Origin: Bacilli bacterium
Lineage (GTDB): Bacteria; Bacillota_I; Bacilli_A; RFN20; CAG-288
Assembly: GCA_900770925.1 (NCBI GenBank)
Contig: CAAGLY010000031.1
Coordinates: 1 to 24,397, forward strand
Length of the DNA stretch: 24,397 nt
Reading direction: 5' to 3'
The notes beneath the pieces are model-generated. The model had not been told where the DNA came from, made no database searches, and worked only from the letters and a program-made list of their open reading frames with translations. Below are positions 14,348 to 22,042 of the stretch, one piece after another. Positions within the stretch are counted from its first letter, which is position 1. Each line of letters opens with the position of its first letter. A program made the position numbers and the translations under genes.

Positions 14348-15976
14348 TTAGTAGCCCCTATCCCTGCCGCTTCCGGCAGGTGCAGCAGCCGGAGCTGCCG
14401 GTTTAGGGATTTCCGTAACAACTGCTTCCGTAGTAATGAATAAGGAAGCAATAGAAGCGGAATTAACAACAGCCGTACGAGTTACCTTAGTCGGATCGAT
14501 GATTCCGCAATCCATCCTGTTGATCCATTTTCCGGTCTTAACATCGAAGCCTTTGTCATCTTTGCGGACTTTCGAAGCATCGATGACTTCACCGGCATCG
14601 AATCCGGCGTTGACTGCCATCTGAGAGAGTGGAGCAACAAGGGAGTTAAGGACAACATCGATTCCCTTCTGAACATCCGGATCGGCATCTTTGACCTTGC
14701 CTTTGAGTTCCTTATAGCACTTCCTAAGGGCAATTCCGCCACCTTCGACAACGCCTTCGTCAACAGCAGCAGCTGTGGCGTTGATAGCATCTTCAAGACG
14801 GAGCTTCTTATCCTTCCTCTCGGTTTCGGTTAAAGCACCGACACGGATGACAGCGACACCGGCAGAAAGCTTGGCAATACGCTTCTGAAGGTTCTTCTTG
14901 TCATAGTCAGAAGTAACCTCAGCGGCCTGGCCCTTAAGCTCGGCAACACGGTCAGAAACCTCTTCGGCAGAACCGGCGCCATCGATAATAGTGGTGTTAT
15001 CCTTAGTGACTTTGACCTTCTTAGCAGAACCGAGATCGTCTAAGGAAATATCCTTAAGGCTCCTGTTGAGATCCTTAGAATAGAACTTAGCACCGGTCCT
15101 GATGGCGATATCCTGAAGGATATTCTTCTGGTTATCACCGAATTCCGGAGCCTTGACAGCAACAACATTGAAGGTTCCGCGAAGCTTATTGACAATTAAG
15201 GTAGAAGAAACATCGTTGTCGACATCATCGGCAATGATGAGTAACGGACGATGGGCTTCAACAACCGACTGAAGCCTAGGAAGGATATCCTGTAAGTTAG
15301 AGACCTTCTGGTCAGTGACCATGATGTAGGCATTCTCTAAGGTAGCAATCCTCTTCTCCGAGTCAGTGACCCTGTAAGGAGAGATATAGCCCTTATCAAA
15401 CTGCCTTCCCTGGACAACTTCAAGGGTAGTATCGAAGCCTTTGCCCTCTTCGACTGTGATAACGCCGTCCTTTCCGACCTTATCCCTAGCTTCGGCAATC
15501 GTCTTTCCGATGGCCTCATCACCGGCAGAAATGCCAGCAACAGCAGCGATATCGGCAGAAGTATCGATCTTCTTGCTATGCTTAAGCAGATAGTCAGCAA
15601 CCTCGTGGGTAGCCTTATCGATGCCGGAACGGACAAGAACCGGATTAGCACCGCGGTCAAGGGCCTTGAAGCCTTCGTGGATCCTAGCCTGAGCTAAGAC
15701 AGTGGCGGTAGTCGTTCCATCGCCAGCGACATCATTGGTCTTGTTTGCGACTTCATAGACCAGCTTAGCACCGGCATTCTGTTCCTTATCTTCCAGCTCG
15801 ATTTCACGGGCAATAGTGACACCGTCATTGACAATAATCGGTGAACCATAGCCACGGTCAAGAGCAACATTACGGCCCTTAGGACCAAGAGTAAGCTTAA
15901 CTGTATCAGCTAAGACATCAACGCCTTTAAGCCTGTTATCACGGGCTTCCTTACCATAAGATACTTTCTTTGCCAT
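14348..15976 (-). CDS. groEL: Chaperonin GroEL (60 kDa, Cpn60)
   Basis: 542 residues, normal GroEL length. It forms the double-ring ATP-driven folding chamber with GroES in the cytoplasm. It starts MAKKVSYGKEARDNRLKGVD. ATP-binding motifs are LGPKGRNV (30-37), DGVTIAREIEL with D51, and GDGTTTA with catalytic-region D86; DEGVVEGGG is present in the C-terminal equatorial part. The C-terminal tail reads VVTEIPKPAAPAAAPAGSG and ends RDRGY, so the usual flexible GGM repeat is replaced by an Ala-Pro stretch. It follows groES after a 20-bp gap containing a Shine-Dalgarno (GGAGAAA). Expected to be controlled by HrcA through the CIRCE site upstream of groES. Confidence 0.98.
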   Translation of the reverse strand: MAKKVSYGKEARDNRLKGVDVLADTVKLTLGPKGRNVALDRGYGSPIIVNDGVTIAREIELEDKEQNAGAKLVYEVANKTNDVAGDGTTTATVLAQARIHEGFKALDRGANPVLVRSGIDKATHEVADYLLKHSKKIDTSADIAAVAGISAGDEAIGKTIAEARDKVGKDGVITVEEGKGFDTTLEVVQGRQFDKGYISPYRVTDSEKRIATLENAYIMVTDQKVSNLQDILPRLQSVVEAHRPLLIIADDVDNDVSSTLIVNKLRGTFNVVAVKAPEFGDNQKNILQDIAIRTGAKFYSKDLNRSLKDISLDDLGSAKKVKVTKDNTTIIDGAGSAEEVSDRVAELKGQAAEVTSDYDKKNLQKRIAKLSAGVAVIRVGALTETERKDKKLRLEDAINATAAAVDEGVVEGGGIALRKCYKELKGKVKDADPDVQKGIDVVLNSLVAPLSQMAVNAGFDAGEVIDASKVRKDDKGFDVKTGKWINRMDCGIIDPTKVTRTAVVNSASIASLFITTEAVVTEIPKPAAPAAAPAGSGRDRGY

Positions 15977-15996
15977 AGTGAATATTTCTCCTTTGA

Positions 15997-16281
15997 TTAG
16001 TCGACAACGGCGAGAATGTCTTCATCGCGGATCAGCCTAAGCTTCTTTCCGCCCTCTTCATAGTCCGTAGTCGAATATTTCTTATAAATGACCTTCTGTC
16101 CGACCTTGGCTTCCACAACAATCCTGTGTCCATCCTTATCGGTATAGCCAGGACCGACAGCAATAACCGTTGCGATAGCAGAATCGTTGTCCGGTTTACT
16201 AGTAGCAATAATAATACTGCCAACCTTCTTCTCTTCCGGCAATTTCTCTAAGACGACATAATCGCGTAATGGTTTAATCAT
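15997..16281 (-). CDS. groES: Co-chaperonin GroES (Cpn10)
   Basis: 94 residues, typical for GroES, which caps GroEL rings as a heptamer. It starts MIKPLRDYVVLEKL (family P-L-x-D-x-V). The mobile-loop region KVGSIIIATSKPDND (20-34) is present, with a hydrophobic III tripeptide that contacts GroEL. It ends EDILAVVD, as in the family. An AAGGAGGAAAT Shine-Dalgarno precedes the ATG. It is the first gene of the operon, 20 bp from groEL, behind a promoter overlapping a CIRCE-type operator. Confidence 0.97.
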   Translation of the reverse strand: MIKPLRDYVVLEKLPEEKKVGSIIIATSKPDNDSAIATVIAVGPGYTDKDGHRIVVEAKVGQKVIYKKYSTTDYEEGGKKLRLIRDEDILAVVD

Positions 16282-16320
16282 TTTATTTCCTCCTTCACCC
16301 TTTCTGTAGGGTCAAGATTA

Positions 16321-16348
16321 ATTATAGACACGAAATTAGCAATTTCAA
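16321..16348 (-). promoter_or_regulatory. Sigma-A promoter of groES-groEL
   Basis: On the - strand TTGAAA (16343-16348) and TATAAT (16321-16326) are separated by 16 bp, about 40 bp before the groES ATG. The -35 and part of the spacer lie inside the CIRCE site, the normal arrangement for HrcA repression. Confidence 0.82.
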
Positions 16349-16362
16349 GGGCAAAGTGCTAA
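16336..16362. promoter_or_regulatory. CIRCE operator (HrcA binding site), one arm degenerate
   Basis: TTAGCAATT-N9-AAGTGCTAA against consensus TTAGCACTC-N9-GAGTGCTAA. The right arm matches 8 of 9; the left arm matches 7 of 9 and has lost the CxC core. The 9-bp spacing is exact and it overlaps the groES -35. HrcA control of heat-shock expression is expected, perhaps with weaker affinity. Confidence 0.85.
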
Positions 16363-16388
16363 TTCTTTCGATTTAATTTTTAGGTCAT

Positions 16389-16420
16389 TGAAAAAGTCCC
16401 GTGTTTTCGGGACTTTTTCA
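16389..16420. terminator. Strong intrinsic terminator after the SDR gene
   Basis: Perfect 13-bp stem, TGAAAAAGTCCCG (16389-16401) and CGGGACTTTTTCA (16408-16420), around loop TGTTTT. A/T-rich arms give a T-run on either strand. It lies 3 bp after the leftward SDR stop at 16423. Confidence 0.92.
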
Positions 16421-16422
16421 CT

Positions 16423-17175
16423 TTATTCTTTAATCTCCGATTGCTTACGAAGAACCTTGGAAATCCTCTTTTTCGGAACCAAGTGAGAGAAAACATGTCC
16501 AAGTTTGATTGTAAATCCAGGGACAATCTCAAATTTTCCTTTTAGCCTCTTTTTGACAGCATATTCTCCGACATAAGGGGAAGTCAGAGAATGGATGGTG
16601 AACTTTGCATTGGCAACCTTTTCAAAGTTTGTCTTAACCGGTCCTGGGCATAAAACAGAAAGAGTCACTTTGCTCTTAGCATCTTTCAGTTCACGGTAAT
16701 AGCCATGGGCTAAAGAATAAACAAACGCTTTCGAAGCATAATAGACATTCCTATAAGGCGCAACGCCAAACGCAGCCGCAGAAGCCGTCCTTAGAACATG
16801 TCCCTTATTTTTCTTCTTGAAGCGAAGAAGGAAAGACTTTACTAAAATCAAGGTTGCAATATCGTTAAGTTTGAGCCTATTCACTTCCTTATTCAAATCC
16901 GTCTTTTCCCTATATCCGATATCACCAAAGCCGGCATTGTTGACAAAGACATCAAAGTCAATGTTCTCTGTATCCTTTAATAAACGATAGCATTCCTCTT
17001 CTTTTGAAAGATCATAGGATGCAAACGTCAGCTTTCCTTCTGGAAACTGTTTCTTCCTATCGGAGAATTCGCCCTCTTTCCGGGAAACCACCCTTACTTC
17101 ATATCCTCTTTTTAATAAACTTAGAGCCCTGTCTTTCCCAATTCCGCCAGTTCCACCGGTAACTAATGCTTTCAT
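16423..17175 (-). CDS. Short-chain dehydrogenase/reductase (SDR)
   Basis: 250 residues, classical SDR length. NAD(P)-binding TGGTGGIG (6-13), structural NNAG (79-82), catalytic S132 in RTASAAAF and Y145-x-x-x-K149 (YYASK) are all present, followed by LCPGPVKTNF, the usual PG motif after the active site. SRK at 31-33, after the second beta strand, is the position that often favours NADPH. The C-terminal extension is basic (KRISKVLRKQ). It should reduce a carbonyl or oxidise an alcohol in the cytoplasm; substrate is unknown. It has its own Shine-Dalgarno (AAGGAGG) and terminator, so it is probably transcribed alone. Confidence 0.93.
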   Translation of the reverse strand: MKALVTGGTGGIGKDRALSLLKRGYEVRVVSRKEGEFSDRKKQFPEGKLTFASYDLSKEEECYRLLKDTENIDFDVFVNNAGFGDIGYREKTDLNKEVNRLKLNDIATLILVKSFLLRFKKKNKGHVLRTASAAAFGVAPYRNVYYASKAFVYSLAHGYYRELKDAKSKVTLSVLCPGPVKTNFEKVANAKFTIHSLTSPYVGEYAVKKRLKGKFEIVPGFTIKLGHVFSHLVPKKRISKVLRKQSEIKE

Positions 17176-17258
17176 TCTTTCTGCCTCCTTTCATCTTCTC
17201 TATCTAGAATAGCGAAAAGAAAAGAAGAGTTCAAACAAAAGGATAGTTTTCTGATTAA

Positions 17259-17624
17259 TTAGGATTCAAGTGTCTTCATTCCTTACGATTAGAACAAATC
17301 GGAAAACTGTTCCTTTGGATATTACCCGGTTTCTTAGTCATCTTCATTTTTGGTTACATAACCGCAAACCAAAGGAAATACATCTTACTTCGTTTCCTTG
17401 GCTTTGCTTTTGGTATCCTACTTAGAATCCTAAGTGTTTTCTGCAGGAATCCTTACTACAATAGCCATTTCGGAACAACCGGCCTTACCTTCTTCACTCC
17501 TTTTTATTCAAGGTGCTTTGTTTCTCTGATTACCTTTCTCGCTTTTGCACTTCTTTTCACGCTCTCTGTCCTGTACTTCCTCCTACCACGAAAGAGGAAA
17601 AAAGAAGAAATCAAACGAAAATAA
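17259..17624 (+). pseudogene. Membrane-protein reading frame with no start codon
   Basis: A 121-codon open frame, from after TAA at 17256 to TAA at 17622, has no ATG, GTG or TTG in frame at its start. It encodes three strongly hydrophobic stretches: FLWILPGFLVIFIFGYI, then LLRFLGFAFGILLRILSVF, then VSLITFLAFALLFTLSVLYF. It ends in a positively charged tail (PRKRKKEEIKRK), exactly what a small integral membrane protein has. The hydrophobic-charged pattern is too regular for chance, but without a start or Shine-Dalgarno it is most likely an N-terminally truncated remnant. I do not recognise the family. It is the only rightward gene-like feature between 12 and 22 kb. The remainder of 17176-17258 holds the SDR leader only. 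Confidence 0.55.
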
Positions 17625-17631
17625 GCCATCA

Positions 17632-17664
17632 AAAAAGGCAGCTTCTTCTCAGAGGCTGCCTCTT
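17632..17664. terminator. Bidirectional terminator between the membrane-protein remnant and psuG
   Basis: AGGCAGC (17636-17642) pairs with GCTGCCT (17655-17661) around a 12-nt loop. It is followed by TCTTTT on + and by TTTTTT on - (complement of 17631-17636). It lies about 10 bp from each adjacent stop codon. Confidence 0.88.
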
Positions 17665-17670
17665 TTCATC

Positions 17671-18576
17671 TTACTTTAATTCAAGAAGTGCTTTGGCAAG
17701 CAGGCCACCGACATAGGCGTTATTCTCAATGAGAGCCCTATTGGTTTCAAGAGATTTGCCGCCGGTAAGTCCGACAAGCTTGGATAAGAGGTAAGGAGTG
17801 ACTTTCTTGCCAGTAACGTGATCTTTCTCCATCCTAGCAAGAGCTTCTTCAATCTTGCCTTCCATCCTATCGGCATCCAAGGAATACTTCTCCGGGCAAG
17901 GATTGACGATTAAAGAACCTTGCTTGAGTCCTAAGACATCAGAGGTATGAAGGATACGGGCAAGCTCTTCAGCAGAGTCTGCATGGATATCAAGCGGATA
18001 TTTGCTAGTGGAAGTGTAGAAGAGAGGCCTCTTATCGGTCTTATAGCCGATAACCGGAATGCCTTTCGTCTCTAAGTATTCAAGGGTACGAGGAATATCA
18101 AGGATAGCCTTCGGACCAGCGCAGATGACATTAACATCCGTTTTAGAGAATTCCTCTAAGTCAGCAGAGACATCCCTAGTCTCATTGAATCCACGATGGA
18201 CACCGCCGATACCGCCAGTAGAGAAGACACGGATATGGGCAAGATGAGCTAAGATCATCGTAGCTGCGACAGTGGTAGAACCATTCAGGCCCTTCTCGAT
18301 GACATAAGGAAGGTCACGACGGGAAACCTTGACGGCATTCCTAGTCTTGCCTAAATACTCGATTTCATCTTTGGTAAGACCAATCTTGATCTGTCCATTG
18401 ATGATACCAATCGTATACGGCTCACCACCGGCACGACGGATTTCATCTTCGCATTTCAGAGCGCATTCCACATTCTGCGGATACGGCCTTCCATGGGTCA
18501 AGACAGTTGTTTCAAGAGCAACAGCAGGACGGGAAGAAAGATCCGGAATCTGCTTAATCATCTCTTCGATTTTCAT
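17671..18576 (-). CDS. psuG: Pseudouridine-5'-phosphate glycosidase
   Basis: 301 residues, normal length. PsuG splits pseudouridine-5'-phosphate into uracil and ribose-5-phosphate (reversibly) in pseudouridine salvage. Catalytic residues by family alignment are E22 in ALETTVLTHGRPYPQN, K83 in AVKVSRRDLP and K156 in CAGPKAILDIPRTLEYLE. VFSTGGIGGVHRGF is also diagnostic. The partner kinase psuK, which supplies the substrate, is not in the window. The gene is last in a leftward operon: unknown protein, aldose-1-epimerase-like protein, then psuG, with gaps of 5 and 12 bp. Shine-Dalgarno AAGGAGAAC precedes ATG 18576. Confidence 0.96.
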   Translation of the reverse strand: MKIEEMIKQIPDLSSRPAVALETTVLTHGRPYPQNVECALKCEDEIRRAGGEPYTIGIINGQIKIGLTKDEIEYLGKTRNAVKVSRRDLPYVIEKGLNGSTTVAATMILAHLAHIRVFSTGGIGGVHRGFNETRDVSADLEEFSKTDVNVICAGPKAILDIPRTLEYLETKGIPVIGYKTDKRPLFYTSTSKYPLDIHADSAEELARILHTSDVLGLKQGSLIVNPCPEKYSLDADRMEGKIEEALARMEKDHVTGKKVTPYLLSKLVGLTGGKSLETNRALIENNAYVGGLLAKALLELK

Positions 18577-18588
18577 GTTCGGTTCTCC

Positions 18589-19554
18589 TTATTTTTCTTC
18601 AATATGATAAACCATTTCGTGTGAATAGAGTTTACCTTTTACTAAAACAAGATTCGACCTAAGCGGGAAAGTCTCCGGCTCAATGGCAATGCCTCGACGG
18701 TCTTTTGTCCGTAATTCATCGCTATTGGAGAAGTCAATCGGGGTATGGGAAGTGTCGACATAGAAGTTGACAGCTTCGAAATCCGTATCGACCTTTAAAC
18801 GATAATGCTCGTCTTCGACAACAATACGTTCCTCTCCCTCTTTCAGAAGATAAGTATGATCCAAGGTTCCGATTTCCGGAATTTCCTTTTTCCTCTCATC
18901 GAGTTTCTTTCCAAGATTCGGATTGTCATTGAAGTCCAGGTAGGAAGGAATATCCTCCCTTCCGACAACTAATTCCGTTCCTTTCCTGAATGTCGCAATC
19001 TTTTTGGCTTTGACACTCAGATGATAGCAGGAAACGTCCTTACTGTCCGGGAAGAGCCAGTACCTATGGTTCGATAAGGAAACAAGAGTATCCTTATCGG
19101 AGACAGCATCAAGACGGATACGGAAATCGTTTTTCCCGTTTTTCAGGAAAGAATAGTAGACATGCACAAGAAGATTACCCGGGAATCCGTTCTCCCCATC
19201 CGGTGAGAGATAGGTGAATACGACTCCCTTCTCCTCTTCGTTCTCGAATTCCTCTCCTTTGAATTCCTTAAAGGAAAGAGAAGAGGTATAACCGGCATGC
19301 AGACAGATATGCTGATCATCTCCGGGAAGAGAAAAATGTTTTCCGTCAATCAGGACTTCATCGGGAAGACGCCCAGCTACACGTCCGAGCGTCTTTCCGT
19401 AAAACTGATTCTGATGAAAATAGACTTCATCATCCTTAATGGTCAGAATAAGCGGTCTGCCTTTAAGCGTAAGGGAACGGACACCGGCTCCGAAAGACGA
19501 GAATCTTCCGCTAAGCCCCTGCCCATTATCAAGCTGAAAGAACCGGTTACTCAT
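18589..19554 (-). CDS. Aldose 1-epimerase family protein (GalM-like)
   Basis: 321 residues with the beta-sandwich mutarotase pattern. Residues corresponding to the GalM active site are present: H86 (CLHAGYTSS, in place of LHGG), H163 (SNHRYW, in place of TNHxYFN), D232 (LDHTYLL) and general-base E292 (GIAIEPETFP). It should interconvert sugar anomers; changes around H86 and H163 suggest a substrate other than galactose. It sits 12 bp upstream of psuG and 5 bp after the unknown gene, so it may act on a sugar released or used in the same pathway, for example ribose, but this is inference. The start has no obvious strong Shine-Dalgarno, consistent with coupling to the upstream stop. Confidence 0.88.
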   Translation of the reverse strand: MSNRFFQLDNGQGLSGRFSSFGAGVRSLTLKGRPLILTIKDDEVYFHQNQFYGKTLGRVAGRLPDEVLIDGKHFSLPGDDQHICLHAGYTSSLSFKEFKGEEFENEEEKGVVFTYLSPDGENGFPGNLLVHVYYSFLKNGKNDFRIRLDAVSDKDTLVSLSNHRYWLFPDSKDVSCYHLSVKAKKIATFRKGTELVVGREDIPSYLDFNDNPNLGKKLDERKKEIPEIGTLDHTYLLKEGEERIVVEDEHYRLKVDTDFEAVNFYVDTSHTPIDFSNSDELRTKDRRGIAIEPETFPLRSNLVLVKGKLYSHEMVYHIEEK

Positions 19555-19559
19555 TGTAC

Positions 19560-20567
19560 TTACTTCGATTCAGTGGTCGTCTCAGAAGGACGGACGGCTT
19601 CTGCAGTCAGCTTGCCATCCTTGAAGGCCTTGTAGCGGAGATCAAGAGAATCGGCAAAGAAATTGCAGATCTTAGAATTGAACTCTTCCGGCTTATCCTT
19701 CCTGTACTGCTGGACCTTTTCGGCAGCAGCTTTCTGGGAATCATTCCAGGACTGAGATAAGGATAAACGGCCATCGACGATGTTTTGGATAAACCTTAAT
19801 CCCTGCTTCGGATCCTTTTCCTGGACGAAGAAAGCGAAACGGTTTCCGCTCTCTAAATCGTCATAGCAGAAGTTCGAAACATAATCGACCTTAGTTCCAT
19901 CCTGCTGGTTGAAGGTAACACGTCCGCGGGTTTCACGGTCAGTTAAGGCTTTTGCACCATCAGAAATGGTACGATAGGAAGGAAGGACACGGGCCTGGAG
20001 AAGTTCGGTGATCCTATTGACACGGTCACGGAGCTTGCCTTCGTTGTCGATGATTAAGCGGATATGCTTGCTGTCCGGAGTGACAGAGAAGAGATATTGT
20101 CCGGCGAAAGAAGTAGCAACGCAGGCGACAAAGAAAACACGGCTGACATAGTCGAAGTAACGATACCTTTCGACCATCGTGACATTACGTCCGGTGGAAG
20201 ATTTGAGCTTGACTTCGACTCCATTGTCCGGAAGACGGTTCTCTAAGAGAATCTCGTATTCGTTGCTCTCTTCGATAGCCGGAGGAACAAGTTTCCTTGT
20301 CGGCTTGATATCACTGTTGAAATGATGGGTAAGCTTGACGGCATTCTGGATATCCGGATTTTCCTTGACGTTTCCTTCCTTATCAAGGACGAAAATACGG
20401 TAAACAAGAAGCGGCCTATCTGATCCGAGAACGTAGCAGACGGTTGTTCCGTCAGCCTGTTCTTCCTTGTTGATCAGATCCCTTTTCGCATGTTTCTTAA
20501 AAACAAAACTATCAGCAGTCTTATCGGCCTCTTCCTGAATCTTCGCTAATAATTCTTCATCTGTCAT
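19560..20567 (-). CDS. Unknown cytoplasmic protein, first gene of the psuG operon
   Basis: 335 residues from ATG 20567 (MTDEELLAKIQEEADKTADS), preferred over the in-frame ATG at 20606 because GAGGT lies 8-9 nt before it. I see no signal peptide, no membrane segment and no known catalytic motif. The N-terminal half contains strands such as TVCYVLGSDRPLLVYRIFVL and a PTRKLVPPAIEESNEYEILL segment. The C-terminal third (about 255-315) is helical and charged, including LSLSQSWNDSQKAAAEKVQQ. The last 20 residues are Thr/Glu-rich and probably disordered. It precedes the epimerase gene by 5 bp. I do not recognise the family and assign no function. Confidence 0.8.
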   Translation of the reverse strand: MTDEELLAKIQEEADKTADSFVFKKHAKRDLINKEEQADGTTVCYVLGSDRPLLVYRIFVLDKEGNVKENPDIQNAVKLTHHFNSDIKPTRKLVPPAIEESNEYEILLENRLPDNGVEVKLKSSTGRNVTMVERYRYFDYVSRVFFVACVATSFAGQYLFSVTPDSKHIRLIIDNEGKLRDRVNRITELLQARVLPSYRTISDGAKALTDRETRGRVTFNQQDGTKVDYVSNFCYDDLESGNRFAFFVQEKDPKQGLRFIQNIVDGRLSLSQSWNDSQKAAAEKVQQYRKDKPEEFNSKICNFFADSLDLRYKAFKDGKLTAEAVRPSETTTESK

Positions 20568-20615
20568 AACAATGTACCTCGCTTTGATGAATAACACAGA
20601 TAACAACTAATATCT

Positions 20616-20644
20616 ATTATAAGGTTCTGAGCAAGCGTTTTCTA
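20616..20644 (-). promoter_or_regulatory. Probable promoter of the unknown-epimerase-psuG operon
   Basis: On the - strand TATAAT (complement of 20616-20621) with a weak -35 TAGAAA 17 bp upstream (20639-20644). It lies about 50 bp before ATG 20567. Confidence 0.45.
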
Positions 20645-20661
20645 CACTTTAAGGAGAGAGA

Positions 20662-21360
20662 TCAGTCCTTAATCCGGAAATCGATCTCCTCAATTCCGTT
20701 TTCCTTCAGATACCGGTTACATTTCTTAAAGCAGTCAGAGCAGAAAAAGCCCCGGTTAGCGGATAAAGGGGAAGGATGGCTAGTCTTAATGATACAGGCC
20801 TTCGGATTATGGATCAGCTCTGCTTTGCTCTGGGCATACTTGCCCCAGAGCAGATAGACGATCGGCTTATCCAGCGTATCGATTTTCTTTATCCTATCAT
20901 CCGTAAAGGTCTGCCATCCTAGCCTAGAATGGCTGTTAGGCTCTCCTTGGGTGACGGTCAGAGAAGCGTTAAGGAGAAGGACCCCCTGCTTTGCCCAGTC
21001 ATCCAGACATCCGTTTTTCGGAATCGGATACCCGAATTCATAAAAAAGCTCCTTATAGATGTTCCTTAAGGATTTCGGCAGAGCGACTTTGGGATTGACG
21101 GAAAAGGCAAGACCGTTAGCCTGACCTGGATTATAGTAAGGATCCTGACCGATAATGACGCATTTGATATTGCCGGGAGAAGTCAGTTCCAAAGCGTGGA
21201 AAACTTTGTTATAAGGAGGAAACACAGTTTCCTTCCTATACCGGTCACTGACCTGACTGATCAGGTCCTGATAATACGGTTTCTCTTTTTCCTCGGCAAG
21301 GAGCTTATCCCATCCATCAGGGAACAGAGAAAGACTATTCCTAATCTCTTCCTTTGTCAT
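20662..21360 (-). CDS. ung: Uracil-DNA glycosylase, family 1
   Basis: 232 residues from ATG 21360 (MTKEEIRN), the usual length; the longer in-frame start at 21402 would add a basic extension not found in the family. The water-activating loop GQDPYYNPGQANGLAFS contains catalytic Asp (residue 73), LLLNASLTV forms the uracil pocket and HPSPLSANRGFF is the DNA-intercalation loop with the catalytic His. It removes uracil from DNA as the first step of base-excision repair. It overlaps the end of the upstream small membrane-protein gene by 20 bp, so the two are co-transcribed and likely coupled. It ends in TGA, the only intact non-mobile gene here to do so. Confidence 0.97.
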   Translation of the reverse strand: MTKEEIRNSLSLFPDGWDKLLAEEKEKPYYQDLISQVSDRYRKETVFPPYNKVFHALELTSPGNIKCVIIGQDPYYNPGQANGLAFSVNPKVALPKSLRNIYKELFYEFGYPIPKNGCLDDWAKQGVLLLNASLTVTQGEPNSHSRLGWQTFTDDRIKKIDTLDKPIVYLLWGKYAQSKAELIHNPKACIIKTSHPSPLSANRGFFCSDCFKKCNRYLKENGIEEIDFRIKD

Positions 21361-21586
21361 TCTTCTTTTCTTTTCCTTCCAGTTCACTCTTCTGCTTTTC
21401 AAAGTCCAGGATATCCTTGATTAGGGAATAGCCAAGGACAATCACTGCAACAGCAGCTAAGACAATCAGAATAACCGCATAGATCTTCCACTTATAGAAA
21501 TAAGCTAATGCAAAAGAAGCACCCAGCAAAACAAGAGAGCCGATAAAAGCCCAGACAGACGGATGCTCCCGGAGATTGAATTTCAT
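21341..21586 (-). CDS. Small two-helix membrane protein upstream of ung
   Basis: 81 residues. Two adjacent membrane segments (about 12-30 and 35-56: VWAFIGSLVLLGASFALAYF and IYAVILIVLAAVAVIVLGY) are followed by a charged helical tail (DFEKQKSELEGKEKKNDKGRD). AGGTGAG precedes the ATG at the right distance, and a recognisable promoter lies 28 bp upstream. The 3' end overlaps ung by 20 bp. No known family; function unknown. The overlap is the main evidence that it is a real gene. Confidence 0.75.
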   Translation of the reverse strand: MKFNLREHPSVWAFIGSLVLLGASFALAYFYKWKIYAVILIVLAAVAVIVLGYSLIKDILDFEKQKSELEGKEKKNDKGRD

Positions 21587-21613
21587 ATAACTCTCACCTC
21601 ACTATCTGCTTCC

Positions 21614-21636
21614 ATTATAAGCCGACAGGAAAAGGA
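21614..21636 (-). promoter_or_regulatory. Promoter of the small membrane protein-ung operon (shared type)
   Basis: On the - strand TCCTTTTCCT-N7-TATAATGGAAGCAG (21636 down to 21606). TATAAT is a perfect -10. The same block with identical spacing precedes the 76-residue gene (21979 to 21949), so the two units probably share regulation. Confidence 0.7.
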
Positions 21637-21649
21637 GAAAAAGGAATAA

Positions 21650-21673
21650 AGAAAAGGGGCGATTAAGCCCCTT
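21650..21673 (-). terminator. Terminator after the 76-residue gene
   Basis: On the - strand AAGGGGC-TTAATC-GCCCCTT then TTCTTT. A 7-bp stem (21654-21660 with 21667-21673) begins 4 bp after the stop at 21678. Confidence 0.85.
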
Positions 21674-21677
21674 AGCT

Positions 21678-21908
21678 TTACTTCTTGTTGTTAAACCACT
21701 GAGTCTGGATGAAGTCGAGAGTATCGTCAAGATTCTCTTCTTCCCTGGTTGCAATAGCAAACAGGTAAGACGGCATCGGAAGAGATTTCTGTTCATCGAA
21801 TTCGATATCCGATCCGAGTTCTCCGGTTCCTTTGACGATATAGTACTTATTATCGGCAAGGACAAGAACCTTGCCTCCTTTTGTCCTGACAACATTACCT
21901 TTAATCAT
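21678..21908 (-). CDS. Small unknown protein (76 residues)
   Basis: 76 residues starting MIKGNVVRTKGGKVLVLADN. The first 35 residues look like a small beta fold, and the C-terminal third is acidic and helical (EEENLDDTLDFIQ). AGGAGG precedes the ATG by 8 bp. It has its own promoter (21957-21979) and terminator, so it is a single-gene unit. It has no recognisable domain, and no transmembrane or signal segment. Function unknown. Confidence 0.8.
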   Translation of the reverse strand: MIKGNVVRTKGGKVLVLADNKYYIVKGTGELGSDIEFDEQKSLPMPSYLFAIATREEENLDDTLDFIQTQWFNNKK

Positions 21909-21956
21909 TTTCTGAATCCTCCATAATAATATGCATTCGGGTATTGCCCTGCTTCC

Positions 21957-21979
21957 ATTATATAGATATAGGAAAAGGA
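21957..21979 (-). promoter_or_regulatory. Promoter of the 76-residue gene (same type as at 21614)
   Basis: TCCTTTTCCT-N7-TATAATGGAAGCAG on the - strand, identical in both blocks and spacing to the promoter at 21614-21636. It lies about 49 bp before ATG 21908. Confidence 0.7.
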
Positions 21980-22042
21980 AATACAGATATTCGTCTTTTT
22001 TAAAGCGGTAAATCGAAATGAAGCAGAACCGGTTTGACTAAA

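Noticed and set aside
14482..15888. Several 60-107 codon ORFs inside groEL on the same strand
   Set aside because: They are out-of-frame shadows of groEL with no start signals.
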